64,000 bases of DNA from Methanocalculus natronophilus (GTDB lineage Archaea; Halobacteriota; Methanomicrobia; Methanomicrobiales; Methanocorpusculaceae). The stretch lies in contig NZ_JBCEXH010000001.1 in NCBI RefSeq assembly GCF_038751955.1, positions 328,300 to 392,299 of the forward strand, given 5' to 3'. The notes under the pieces are model-generated. The model did not search any database. It saw nothing but the letters and a program-made list of their open reading frames with translations, and had not been told where the DNA came from. Of this stretch, positions 26,740 to 34,813 are shown in pieces. The position numbers and the translations under genes were made by a program. Position 1 is the stretch's first letter. Every line of letters starts with the position of its first letter.

Positions 26740-27905
26740 GATCAATTGTGGAAGAGGCATTATCACGGAAGAAGGAAGAAGAAGCGGAGGAAGCAGCATA
26801 TTCCTCTTCATCAACCGAACGCACACCTATTGTGGATGCTCAGAATGAACCGGCTCCTGAAGGATATGTCGAGGATGATGACTTTGACGATGTCCTTGCA
26901 TCACTTCGCACAATCATCACGGTCATCGGATGCGGTGGTGGCGGATCAAACACCGTCAACAGGATGTTTGAAGAGAATATCCATGGCGCACAGATGATCG
27001 CAATCAACACCGATGCCCAGCACCTCGCAATGATCAAGTCCGATCGGAGGATGCTGATCGGCAGGCAGACAACAAAAGGCCTGGGCGCAGGTGCAGTACC
27101 CCGCCGGGGCGAGGAAGCGGCAATCGAGAGCGAGGATGATATTCACCGGGTTCTTGCCGGAAGCCACATGGTCTTTGTCACTGCCGGTCTCGGTGGCGGT
27201 ACAGGTACCGGATCCGCACCCATCGTCGCAAAAGCCGCCCGTGAAGAGGGGGCGCTCACCATCGCTGTGGTGACACTCCCCTTCACGGCCGAGGGAGCAA
27301 ACAGGATGGAGAATGCCGAAGCCGGACTTGAACACCTTCGTGAAGTTGCAGATACTGTCATTGTCGTTCCAAACGACCGGCTTCTCGAAGTCGTACCCCG
27401 CCTCCCGCTCGCCACCGCTTTCAAGGTTGCCGATGAGGTGCTGATGAAAGCAGTCAAAGGCATCACCGAACTGATCACCCTCCCCGGGCTTGTCAACCTG
27501 GACTTTGCCGATGTCCGGTCTGTCATGGAACAGGGCGGTATCGCCATGATCGGGATGGGAGAATCCGATTCCGAAGATAAAGCAGGAGATTCCGTGAAGA
27601 AAGCCCTCCGCTCACCACTCCTTGATGTCGATATCTCAGGCGCAACTGCAGCGCTCGTCAATGTTGTCGGAGGCCCCGACATGACAATGTCCGAGGCTGA
27701 AGGTGTTGTACAGGAGATATACGAGAGAATCGATCCGGACGCACGGATCATCTGGGGTGCACAGATCGATCCCGCGATGGAGAACAGAATGAGGACGATG
27801 CTGATCGTGACCGGTGTTCAGTCACCCCAGATCTATGGGAAGATCGAAGAGCCATATCACGGGCAGCGTGTCCAGAAACAGTATGACATAGATTTCCTTA
27901 AGTGA
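26736..27905 (+). CDS. ftsZ: Cell division GTPase FtsZ
   Basis: 389 residues. After an acidic N-terminal extension of about 50 residues come [11 protein letters not shown], the tubulin signature GGGTGTGSA (about 150-158), and the T7 loop [11 protein letters not shown] with its catalytic acid. The tail ends in a short basic/acidic segment. It forms the division ring at midcell. It is first in a run ftsZ-secE-spt5, coupled to dtdA upstream, the arrangement found in many euryarchaea. Confidence 0.95.
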   Translation: MRSIVEEALSRKKEEEAEEAAYSSSSTERTPIVDAQNEPAPEGYVEDDDFDDVLASLRTIITVIGCGGGGSNTVNRMFEENIHGAQMIAINTDAQHLAMIKSDRRMLIGRQTTKGLGAGAVPRRGEEAAIESEDDIHRVLAGSHMVFVTAGLGGGTGTGSAPIVAKAAREEGALTIAVVTLPFTAEGANRMENAEAGLEHLREVADTVIVVPNDRLLEVVPRLPLATAFKVADEVLMKAVKGITELITLPGLVNLDFADVRSVMEQGGIAMIGMGESDSEDKAGDSVKKALRSPLLDVDISGATAALVNVVGGPDMTMSEAEGVVQEIYERIDPDARIIWGAQIDPAMENRMRTMLIVTGVQSPQIYGKIEEPYHGQRVQKQYDIDFLK

Positions 27906-27911
27906 TATACC

Positions 27912-28115
27912 ATGGATATGCCTGAATTGAAGAGGCCTGATTTCAAAGGTTTCAATATTAATGAAGAACTCTTCCGGAAATATATCCGTGTCCTGAAACT
28001 GGCGCGGACTCCGACACGTGAAGAGTTTACGAAGATCGGCCTTGTTGCGGCGATTGGAATTTTCATCATCGGACTGATAGGATTCCTCCTCTACGAGATC
28101 ATGCTTCTGGCATAA
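27912..28115 (+). CDS. secE: Preprotein translocase subunit SecE (Sec61 gamma)
   Basis: 67 residues: an amphipathic helix containing FRKYIRVLKLARTPTREEF (about 19-37), then a single membrane helix (about 44-66). This is the standard SecE/Sec61-gamma form, the clamp of the SecYEG channel. It lies between ftsZ and spt5, six bases after ftsZ. Confidence 0.9.
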   Translation: MDMPELKRPDFKGFNINEELFRKYIRVLKLARTPTREEFTKIGLVAAIGIFIIGLIGFLLYEIMLLA

Positions 28116-28129
28116 AGTACCTGATCACC

Positions 28130-28603
28130 ATGACCGAGGCTGAAAACCACTACTACGCCGTCAAGACGACTTCAAAGCAGGAACGTGCTGTAGCCGATGC
28201 AATATTCCGATCAATTGAACGGAAGCTGGTCGATATACGGGTCTCATCAGTGATCGTTCCCGGAGAGCTCAAAGGATATGTGATCATCGAATCACCCGAG
28301 GGGCGGGGACGTATCCAGGAGCTGATCGAGCAGATACCAAGTGCACGATCACTTGTGCCCGGTGAGACAAAGCTCGAAGAGGTGCAGCATTACCTGGTGC
28401 CGAAGCCTGTCGTCTCGGGGATAGAAGAGGGGACAATTGTCGAGCTGATCGCAGGGCCGTTCAAAGGTGAAAAGGCCGTTGTCAAACGGATTGATCTTGG
28501 AAAAGAAGAGATCACCGTTGAACTCTATGAAAGCATTGTTCCAATCCCAATCACTGTTCGCGGCGACCACGTCAGGGTCATCGAACGAAGAAGCGATGAC
28601 TGA
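28130..28603 (+). CDS. spt5: Transcription elongation factor Spt5 (NusG homologue)
   Basis: 157 residues with an N-terminal NGN domain (YYAVKTTSKQERAVAD at the start) and a C-terminal KOW domain (GTIVELIAGPFKGEKAVV, about 100-117). It binds the RNA polymerase clamp with Spt4 and promotes processivity. Located between secE and the ribosomal stalk operon, as in other euryarchaea. Confidence 0.95.
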   Translation: MTEAENHYYAVKTTSKQERAVADAIFRSIERKLVDIRVSSVIVPGELKGYVIIESPEGRGRIQELIEQIPSARSLVPGETKLEEVQHYLVPKPVVSGIEEGTIVELIAGPFKGEKAVVKRIDLGKEEITVELYESIVPIPITVRGDHVRVIERRSDD

Positions 28604-28693
28604 AAATTAGATGCGCAAAGAGACCCGCAGGATCCCTCTGCCCGGGTCACCACCACACTTTTTTCCCATCAGGTTTATCATACCAGCCGTTGA

Positions 28694-28701
28694 CATATAT
28701 G
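28694..28701 (+). promoter_or_regulatory. TATA box of the ribosomal protein L11-L1-L10-L12 operon
   Basis: CATATATG sits 50 bases before the rpl11 start, giving a predicted start near 28720 and a leader of about 30 bases. The 147-base gap after spt5 makes a separate transcript likely. GGTGAT at 28742-28747 is the ribosome binding site for the ATG at 28751. Confidence 0.55.
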
Positions 28702-28750
28702 AACCACAGCTGAGAGTCAGGTTAGACCGGACTTTTGGCATGGTGATACT

Positions 28751-29227
28751 ATGGCAGAAACTGTCGAGGTACTGGTACCCGGCGGTAGAGCAACCGCAGG
28801 CCCGCCATTGGGCCCTGCGCTGGGTCCTCTTGGAATCAACGTGAAGGGCGTCGTTGACGAGATCAATCTCAAGACGAAAGAATTCAATGGAATGACAGTG
28901 CCGGTCACGGTGGAGGTCGACGATAAGAAGAACTTCACCATCACGGTGGGTATCCCGCCGACGACTGCACTGGTTCTGAAAGAAGCTGGTTCCGAGAAGG
29001 GGTCATCAAGCCCGAATACCCAGCCGGTTGGTGATCTGCCGCTCGAAGCGGTCATCAGGATCGCCCGCATGAAACAGGAGTCGATGCTCTCCTATGACCT
29101 CAGGAATGCGGTCAAGGAGGTTATGGGCACCTGTCGCTCTGTAGGAGTGACAATCGAAGGCATGAAGTCAAAAGATGCGATTGCCGCGATTGATGCGGGT
29201 CAGTTCGATGATCAGCTGAACGCATAG
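28751..29227 (+). CDS. rpl11: 50S ribosomal protein uL11
   Basis: 158 residues. PGGRATAGPPLGPALGPLGIN near the N-terminus and the C-terminal RNA-binding domain ending GMKSKDAIAAIDAG are diagnostic of uL11, which binds the GTPase centre of 23S rRNA. First gene of the rpl11-rpl1-rpl10-rpl12 operon. Confidence 0.95.
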   Translation: MAETVEVLVPGGRATAGPPLGPALGPLGINVKGVVDEINLKTKEFNGMTVPVTVEVDDKKNFTITVGIPPTTALVLKEAGSEKGSSSPNTQPVGDLPLEAVIRIARMKQESMLSYDLRNAVKEVMGTCRSVGVTIEGMKSKDAIAAIDAGQFDDQLNA

Positions 29228-29239
29228 ACAAACAGACAA

Positions 29240-29276
29240 CCATAGGAGATCGGACGCATCCGGTCGAAGACTATGG
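29240..29276 (+). promoter_or_regulatory. Likely L1-binding autoregulatory hairpin before rpl1
   Basis: Between rpl11 and rpl1, CCATAG 29240-29245 pairs with CTATGG 29271-29276, and GATCGG 29248-29253 pairs with CCGGTC 29260-29265 around an ACGCAT loop. The two helices are separated by an asymmetric internal loop, GA on one side and GAAGA on the other. That form resembles the L1 site on 23S rRNA and its mRNA copies. The lower stem covers the first bases of the GGAGG ribosome binding site at 29275-29279 of rpl1, so L1 binding could block its own translation. Confidence 0.6.
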
Positions 29277-29288
29277 AGGCATGAGTAC

Positions 29289-29930
29289 ATGGTTGAAATA
29301 ACCCAGATTCAGAATGCCGTATCCGCGGCTATCGAGCAGGCCCCGAAGAGGAAATTCAGGGAGAGTGTGGACATAACCGTCAACCTGAAGAACATCGACA
29401 TGGCCCAGCCGAAAAACCGTATTGATACGACGATTCTTCTGCCAGAGAGTGCAGGCACCAAAAAGATAGCGGTTCTGGGCAAAGGGGATATCACATCCCA
29501 GGCAAAAGAGGCAGGTGTTGATACTATTATCGGCCCTGAAGAGATCGAACGCCTGGGAGGAGAACCGCGTGAAGCCAGACAGGTTGCATGCGATTATGAC
29601 TATTTCCTTGCAGAGACCGCCGTTATGCCACTCGTAGGCCGATTTTTAGGTCCAAGACTTGGACCACGCGGCAAGATGCCGATGCCCATCCCACCGGGAC
29701 AGGACATCAGGCCTATAGTCGAACGTCTGCGTGGATCGATCAAGATCAGGACCAAAGACAAGCTGACATTTTCTGCAAAAATCGGGAACACTGAGATGAG
29801 TCCTGAAGAGCTTGCAGCAAATATCAGTGCAGTCCTCAAAAGGGTCGAAACTACTCTGGAGCAGGGTTCACAGAATATCCGCTCGGTCTATGTCAAAACG
29901 ACCATGGGCCCGGCAGTGAAGGTGATCTAG
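29289..29930 (+). CDS. rpl1: 50S ribosomal protein uL1
   Basis: 213 residues with the uL1 pattern: FRESVDITVNLKNIDM, FLAETAVMPLVGRFLGPRLGPRGKMP in the middle and a C-terminal TTMGPAVKV. It forms the mobile L1 stalk at the E site and in many archaea represses its own operon. A candidate repressor hairpin lies just upstream. The stop is directly followed by the rpl10 ATG. Confidence 0.95.
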   Translation: MVEITQIQNAVSAAIEQAPKRKFRESVDITVNLKNIDMAQPKNRIDTTILLPESAGTKKIAVLGKGDITSQAKEAGVDTIIGPEEIERLGGEPREARQVACDYDYFLAETAVMPLVGRFLGPRLGPRGKMPMPIPPGQDIRPIVERLRGSIKIRTKDKLTFSAKIGNTEMSPEELAANISAVLKRVETTLEQGSQNIRSVYVKTTMGPAVKVI

Positions 29931-30779
29931 ATGGCAATTTATACCCGCCACCTGCCTCAGTGGAAACAAGACATTGTCGAAGAGATCAAGAAGAACGTGG
30001 GTGAGTATGCAGTACTTGGTATCATCGATACCTATGGCATCCCGGCCACACAGTTCCAGCAGATCCGACGCAACCTCAAAGACACCACCGTCATCAGAGT
30101 GCTGAGAAATACGCTTATCGAACATGCGTTCTCAGATCTTGGCGGCGTCTACGAGGACCTCAAAGATCATATCACCGGACACTCTGCATTGCTGTTCACA
30201 AACGAAAACCCGTTTAAGCTTTTCAAGTCCCTTGAGCAGACGAAGACGAAGCGAGTCGCAAAAGCAGGCGAGATCGCTCCCGAAGATATCGTTGTTGCAA
30301 AAGGACCGACAAGCTTCAAGCCAGGGCCAATTGTCAGTGAACTTCAGCAGGCAGGAATTCCCGCCACCATCGAAGGAGGCAAGGTGAAGATCCGTGAGAC
30401 AAAGACAGTCGTGAAAGCAGGAGAGGCAATTGACCGGAAGAAGGTCGGAATCCTCTCAAAACTCCAGATCAAACCAATGGATGTTGGTCTTTCGCTTCAT
30501 GTCGCTCTGTACCAGGATCAGCTGTACCTCTCAGACGTTCTCGACATTGACGAGGCCGAATATTATAACAATCTCATCCTCGCTGTCCAGCAGGCATTCA
30601 ACCTCTCGGTTAATGCAGCATATCCAACTGCATTCACGATTGAGACGATCCTTGGCAAGGCATACCGCGAGGCACGCGGTCTCGGCATAGAGGCTGCCGT
30701 CTACGAGAAAGATTGTATCGATGACATCATCGGTAAGGCATACAGACAGATGAACACACTAAAAGCATTAGTTGAATAA
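29931..30779 (+). CDS. rpl10: 50S ribosomal protein uL10 (P0), without acidic C-terminal tail
   Basis: 282 residues. The N-terminal rRNA-binding domain, the insertion domain and the spine helices that hold L12 dimers (LILAVQQAFNLSVNAAYPT...) are all present. The protein stops at LKALVE and lacks the acidic stretch and GLGALFG end that many archaeal P0 proteins share with P1. AAGGTGAT before the ATG is its ribosome binding site. Confidence 0.9.
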   Translation: MAIYTRHLPQWKQDIVEEIKKNVGEYAVLGIIDTYGIPATQFQQIRRNLKDTTVIRVLRNTLIEHAFSDLGGVYEDLKDHITGHSALLFTNENPFKLFKSLEQTKTKRVAKAGEIAPEDIVVAKGPTSFKPGPIVSELQQAGIPATIEGGKVKIRETKTVVKAGEAIDRKKVGILSKLQIKPMDVGLSLHVALYQDQLYLSDVLDIDEAEYYNNLILAVQQAFNLSVNAAYPTAFTIETILGKAYREARGLGIEAAVYEKDCIDDIIGKAYRQMNTLKALVE

Positions 30780-30791
30780 GGTGACTGAATT

Positions 30792-31109
30792 ATGGAGTAT
30801 ATTTACGCTGCTCTCTTACTGCACTCCGCTGGAAAGCCAGTAGAGGAAGAATCGGTTATGGCAGTTCTCTCTGCCGCTGGTATCGCTACAGATGAATCCC
30901 GTGTGAAGGCGCTTGTTGCTGCCCTCGACGGTGTTGACATTCAGGAAGCCATCACCAAGGCAGCTGCAGCACCTGTTGCAGCAGCCGCAGCACCGGCAGC
31001 TGCAGCAGCACCTGCCGCCGCTGAAGAGGCTCCCGAAGAGGAAGAAGAGTCAAAGAAGGAAGAGGAAGAAGAGTCCGGCATGGCCGGCCTTGGTGCCCTC
31101 TTCGGCTAA
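30792..31109 (+). CDS. rpl12: 50S ribosomal protein P1 (archaeal L12)
   Basis: 105 residues: an N-terminal dimerisation domain ([17 protein letters not shown]), an Ala-rich hinge (about 60-80), an acidic segment and the conserved tail MAGLGALFG that recruits translational GTPases. AAGGTGA before the ATG. Last gene of its operon; T8 follows. Confidence 0.95.
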   Translation: MEYIYAALLLHSAGKPVEEESVMAVLSAAGIATDESRVKALVAALDGVDIQEAITKAAAAPVAAAAAPAAAAAPAAAEEAPEEEEESKKEEEEESGMAGLGALFG

Positions 31110-31114
31110 AACTC

Positions 31115-31122
31115 TTTTTTTT
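31115..31122 (+). terminator. Poly-T end of the ribosomal stalk operon
   Basis: Eight T residues begin six bases after the rpl12 stop, in the gap before the convergent hypF gene. This is the usual form of an archaeal intrinsic terminator. Confidence 0.6.
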
Positions 31123-31195
31123 ACAGAACTATTCCTGTTCCGGCTTTGTTTTTCCCGGTTTTATCTGCCGGATCGGATGCTCAAAATCCCGTGCT

Positions 31196-33439
31196 TTATT
31201 CTTTCTTCACACGGTATGCAGCAGATATAACCTGACCATACGAGATACAGCCATCCCCGAGAGGATAGTCACAATTGATCACCGGCTGGATCCCGGCTCT
31301 CTCAAGCTCGTTGCAGATGGTTGTGCGGATCATGGTGTTGTAACAGACACCGCCTGAGAGGGCTGCAAGCGTACTACCGCTCTCATTGGCAGCTGATACC
31401 GCGAGGTGCGCAATACCCGTTGCAAGGTTATACTGAACCGAGGCAGCAATATCCGCAATACCGCGGCGCCGTACCATCGGCTGTTCATGAGCAATGCCAA
31501 GATAGCGGTTGAGCGCCTCTTCCATAAGCTGTCGTGTGGAAAAGATCTCCACTCCTCCCGATTCCATCACAACAGGCTCCCAGGGCTCTGGCTTCCCGGA
31601 TGCAGCAGCTGCTTCAAGCCGCATTGCAGGCTCACCATCATAGGTCCGCTCGCTGCAGATACCAAGCAGTGCTGAGGCGGCATCAAGCACCCGGCCGGTG
31701 CTGGTGGTTGTCATTGTATTGAACCGCCTGCTGACCTGGTGGGCAAGGGCTGAGAGCGCAACATCGCTCCACCCGTGATCCGAGAGGACCTCAAGAACAC
31801 GGTCATCCGGCAGGATCCCATACAGCATCCGGCCGGGATGGGTTGTCGCGGCATCGCCACCGGGCATCAGCACCTCTTCAAGATGGGCAGCCCTCCTGTA
31901 GTCGGGTACTCTTCCGACAAAGATCTCGCCGCCCCAGACGGTGCCGTCATCCCCATACCCGACACCATCAATTGCAATCCCGACACACCGCTGTTGTGTC
32001 GTTGCCGCGATATGGGCACGGTGATGCTGAACCGGGATAACCTCAGCACCGGTTGATGCTGCAAGCTCATGGGCAAACCGCGTCGAGAGGAACTGAGGGT
32101 GGGCATCACAGGCGATGATATCCGGGGAGAAACCGGTGAGCCGGGATAGCCGCTCAACGGTCTCTTCCAGGTACCGGACCGTTCCAGGGTTTCTGATGTT
32201 GCCGATATGCGGGGAGGTTATACAGAAGCCATGCTGGTAGATGGTGGCATTCGCATTCAGCTCAGGGCCGACACCAAGAATGCGACAGTCACCCAGATCG
32301 ATCCGCTGCCGCCTGGGCGCCATCCCGCGGGAGAGCCTGATGATGAGACCATCCCGGATCACCGAGTCATCACACCTGTTCTGGATCACCCGGTCATGCG
32401 TGAGGAAGTAGTCAACTGTCCCACGGAGGCGCGACATTGCCCGGTCAATCCCGGTGATCATGGGATCCCCTGGTATATTTGCACTCGTCATCACGAGAAG
32501 CGGTGCCTTCAGGTGCTGAAAGAGGAGGTGATGCAGTGCGGTATAGGGGAGCATTACCCCGATGGTATGGAGGTTTGTGATGGTGTTGTGAGCAGAATGA
32601 TCCCGCTTCTCAAGAACTGCAATGGGCCGTGCAGGACTGGTGAGAGCTGCCCTGTCTTCTGCTCCCAGGTGACAGATCTCTTCTGCGACATCCAGGTCAG
32701 CCATGATGGCAAGAGGCTGTTTGGATCGTCCAAGCCTCGTCTTCAGCCGTTCTGCCTGCGATTCTATACAGGCGATATGAAATCCGCCGATACCACGGAT
32801 TGCCAGAATCTTTCCGGCATCCAGAAATTCTGCCGTTTTTCGGATCTGATCTCCAACCGGCAGAGGCCTGCCCTCGGGATCGAGAAGGGTCAGGGAAGGG
32901 CCGCAGGCCTCACAGGCGATTGTCTGGGCATGGTGGCGCCGGGAGTCCGGGTTCCAGTACTCCTCCTCACATGCAGGGCAGAGGGGGAACTGATCCATTG
33001 TTGTCCGGATACGGTCGTATGGAAGCGCGCGGATAATGCTGTATCTCGGGCCGCAATCAAGGCATGACGTGGCCCAATAGCCGGAATAACGCCCATTGAG
33101 CTGGTTTATATCAGCAATACACGCATCGCATGTCGCAACATCAGGGGGGATCAGGCCAGAGAGGCTTCCTGAACCGCTCTCACATATGGAAAAGCCAGCC
33201 CGGGGTGCAGCTTGCAGGTCTGTTACGATCACCTCGTCTATTGCTGCAAGGCGGGGGCCTTTTGAAATCGCTTTCAAAAAGTCTTCAAAACGGTCTCCTT
33301 CGGCATGAATGACAACTTCGCTCCCGAGGTTCGTAACCGACCCACGGATACCGAGCGAGACTGCCATGGCATAGACAAAGGGGCGAAATCCAACTCCCTG
33401 AACGATCCCGCGGACAATGATAGTGCCTGATCTCCGCAT
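31196..33439 (-). CDS. hypF: Carbamoyltransferase HypF
   Basis: 747 residues with the full HypF layout: an N-terminal acylphosphatase-like domain (GIVQGVGFRPFVY), two zinc fingers (CDACIADIN..., CPACEEEY..., CLDCGPRY), a YrdC-like domain and a C-terminal Kae1-like domain (HHRAHIAA and LSGGVCYNT). It makes the thiocarbamate that becomes the CN ligands of [NiFe] hydrogenases, enzymes central to methanogens. No other hyp gene lies in the window. Divergent from a regulator gene. Confidence 0.95.
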   Translation of the reverse strand: MRRSGTIIVRGIVQGVGFRPFVYAMAVSLGIRGSVTNLGSEVVIHAEGDRFEDFLKAISKGPRLAAIDEVIVTDLQAAPRAGFSICESGSGSLSGLIPPDVATCDACIADINQLNGRYSGYWATSCLDCGPRYSIIRALPYDRIRTTMDQFPLCPACEEEYWNPDSRRHHAQTIACEACGPSLTLLDPEGRPLPVGDQIRKTAEFLDAGKILAIRGIGGFHIACIESQAERLKTRLGRSKQPLAIMADLDVAEEICHLGAEDRAALTSPARPIAVLEKRDHSAHNTITNLHTIGVMLPYTALHHLLFQHLKAPLLVMTSANIPGDPMITGIDRAMSRLRGTVDYFLTHDRVIQNRCDDSVIRDGLIIRLSRGMAPRRQRIDLGDCRILGVGPELNANATIYQHGFCITSPHIGNIRNPGTVRYLEETVERLSRLTGFSPDIIACDAHPQFLSTRFAHELAASTGAEVIPVQHHRAHIAATTQQRCVGIAIDGVGYGDDGTVWGGEIFVGRVPDYRRAAHLEEVLMPGGDAATTHPGRMLYGILPDDRVLEVLSDHGWSDVALSALAHQVSRRFNTMTTTSTGRVLDAASALLGICSERTYDGEPAMRLEAAAASGKPEPWEPVVMESGGVEIFSTRQLMEEALNRYLGIAHEQPMVRRRGIADIAASVQYNLATGIAHLAVSAANESGSTLAALSGGVCYNTMIRTTICNELERAGIQPVINCDYPLGDGCISYGQVISAAYRVKKE

Positions 33440-33472
33440 GGATTATCAACAAAGGTTATAGAATTACAGAGC

Positions 33473-33480
33473 CATATAGT
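33473..33480 (+). promoter_or_regulatory. TATA-like box of the HTH regulator at 33498
   Basis: CATATAGT lies 18-25 bases before the GTG at 33498 in the 58-base gap between divergent hypF and the regulator. The spacing fits a leaderless transcript and supports the GTG start, which has no ribosome binding site. Confidence 0.4.
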
Positions 33481-33497
33481 ACATCAGGGTTTTTATA

Positions 33498-34013
33498 GTG
33501 ACGGATCATCCTAAGACAAAAATTGTCAGCGACCCTGTGGAGCTCGTGCCGCTCCTTGTTACATTTAACAACTCAGGGTATAAAGTAGTGTATGAAATGC
33601 TCTCGAAGTCATGGGTGACTGAATCTGAGCTCTGTGAACACCATGACCAGGAATGCATCAGCCATTGCCTGAAGATGCTTAAGAAAGGAAACCTCATCGA
33701 AGAGCAGTGGCGAACCGAGGCAGGCAAAAAACCAGAGAAGGAATACCGGGTCAATTACTTCAAGTTCAGGGCAAATTTCCAGTGTTCCATGGAAGACCTC
33801 GTCTCAATGCTCTATATATCAACATCAAACGATGAGTCACTGAGGGATCTCTCAGACCGGATTAAAACCGAGGTTGATCTGGGGAATACCTCTATTGGGG
33901 AGATCGCGCGGAAAGTCGGTGTGAAACCGATCTATGTGAAAGGCATAGCAAAACGCCTTCCTCATTTCGATGTCCGGGGCCAGGGGTTGATACTCCTTGA
34001 CGGAGAGCGATAG
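33498..34013 (+). CDS. ArsR-like winged-helix regulator with second HTH, unknown target
   Basis: 171 residues. The N-terminal half is a winged helix (FNNSGYKVVYEMLSKSWVTESELCEHHDQE..., then a wing with EEQWRTEAGKKPEKEYRV), and the C-terminal half holds a second helix-turn-helix (NTSIGEIARKVGVKPIYVKGIAKRLP). Probably a DNA-binding regulator. It starts with GTG at 33498, likely on a leaderless message. It is divergent from hypF and overlaps the next regulator, so it may control either. Confidence 0.7.
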   Translation: MTDHPKTKIVSDPVELVPLLVTFNNSGYKVVYEMLSKSWVTESELCEHHDQECISHCLKMLKKGNLIEEQWRTEAGKKPEKEYRVNYFKFRANFQCSMEDLVSMLYISTSNDESLRDLSDRIKTEVDLGNTSIGEIARKVGVKPIYVKGIAKRLPHFDVRGQGLILLDGER

Positions 34014-34806
34014 AGACCCCCTCAGCATCCTTCTCCGGAGTAAGAGAGAGACCACACGGTTTCAGGTACTGGTCGAGATAGCCGAGCACCAGCCGTCGAT
34101 CAGGCAGCAGGAGATAGCAGAAAAGCTCGGTGTAACACCACAGGCAATCTCTGAATATATCCGTGATCTGGCAGATGACGGCCTGATTGTTGCCGAGGGG
34201 CGCGGCAGGTACAGTGTCACCAGAAAAGGTGTAGAATGGGTACTGCAGAATGCTGAACAGCTGGAAAGCTATGCACGCCATGTCAGGCGCGATATTATCC
34301 AGCAGGTTGCAGTCTGGGCTGCAATCGCCGGAGAAGAGATCCAGAAAGGTGATGAAGTCGGTGTGTACATGAAAGGAGGGTGGCTCTATGCCGGAAGCGA
34401 GCCGCGATCTGCAATGGGTGTTGCAATCGATGATGCCGAGAAGGGAAGCGATGTCGGGATCGCACGGTTAAACGGCATCATTGATCATACCGAAGGTACC
34501 ATCTGCGTCTGTAAAGTCCCACGGATAGAGCGGGGCGGATCCCGCGTAATCGAGAGAGAGCAGCTCTATAAAATCGTTCAGAAGGCCGAGATCGTCGGTG
34601 CTGTCGGTGTAGAGGCATATATGGCACTCAAAAAATCAGGAATCAGATCTGATATGTTCTATGGCGCACGCGAAGGAGTCATCGAAGCTGCGTTCCACGG
34701 GATGAACTGTGCTATTATCGTTGTTGATTCCGAGTTTACCGATTTTATCAAGCGTCTTGAGACGGCCGGCCTCTCCTATACAATCCACGATCTGGCAGCT
34801 CAATAA
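33997..34806 (+). CDS. HTH transcriptional regulator of the COG1497/DUF7839 type
   Basis: 269 residues. A MarR/IclR-like winged helix (QEIAEKLGVTPQAISEYIRDLADDGLI, about 28-54) is followed by a long C-terminal domain conserved in methanogens (GVAIDDAEKGSDVGIARLNGIIDHTEG, and an alpha/beta end). The ligand is unknown. The start is TTG at 33997, overlapping the upstream gene by 17 bases; no better start is in range. Confidence 0.7.
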   Translation: MTESDRDPLSILLRSKRETTRFQVLVEIAEHQPSIRQQEIAEKLGVTPQAISEYIRDLADDGLIVAEGRGRYSVTRKGVEWVLQNAEQLESYARHVRRDIIQQVAVWAAIAGEEIQKGDEVGVYMKGGWLYAGSEPRSAMGVAIDDAEKGSDVGIARLNGIIDHTEGTICVCKVPRIERGGSRVIEREQLYKIVQKAEIVGAVGVEAYMALKKSGIRSDMFYGAREGVIEAAFHGMNCAIIVVDSEFTDFIKRLETAGLSYTIHDLAAQ

Positions 34807-34813
34807 AACAGAT

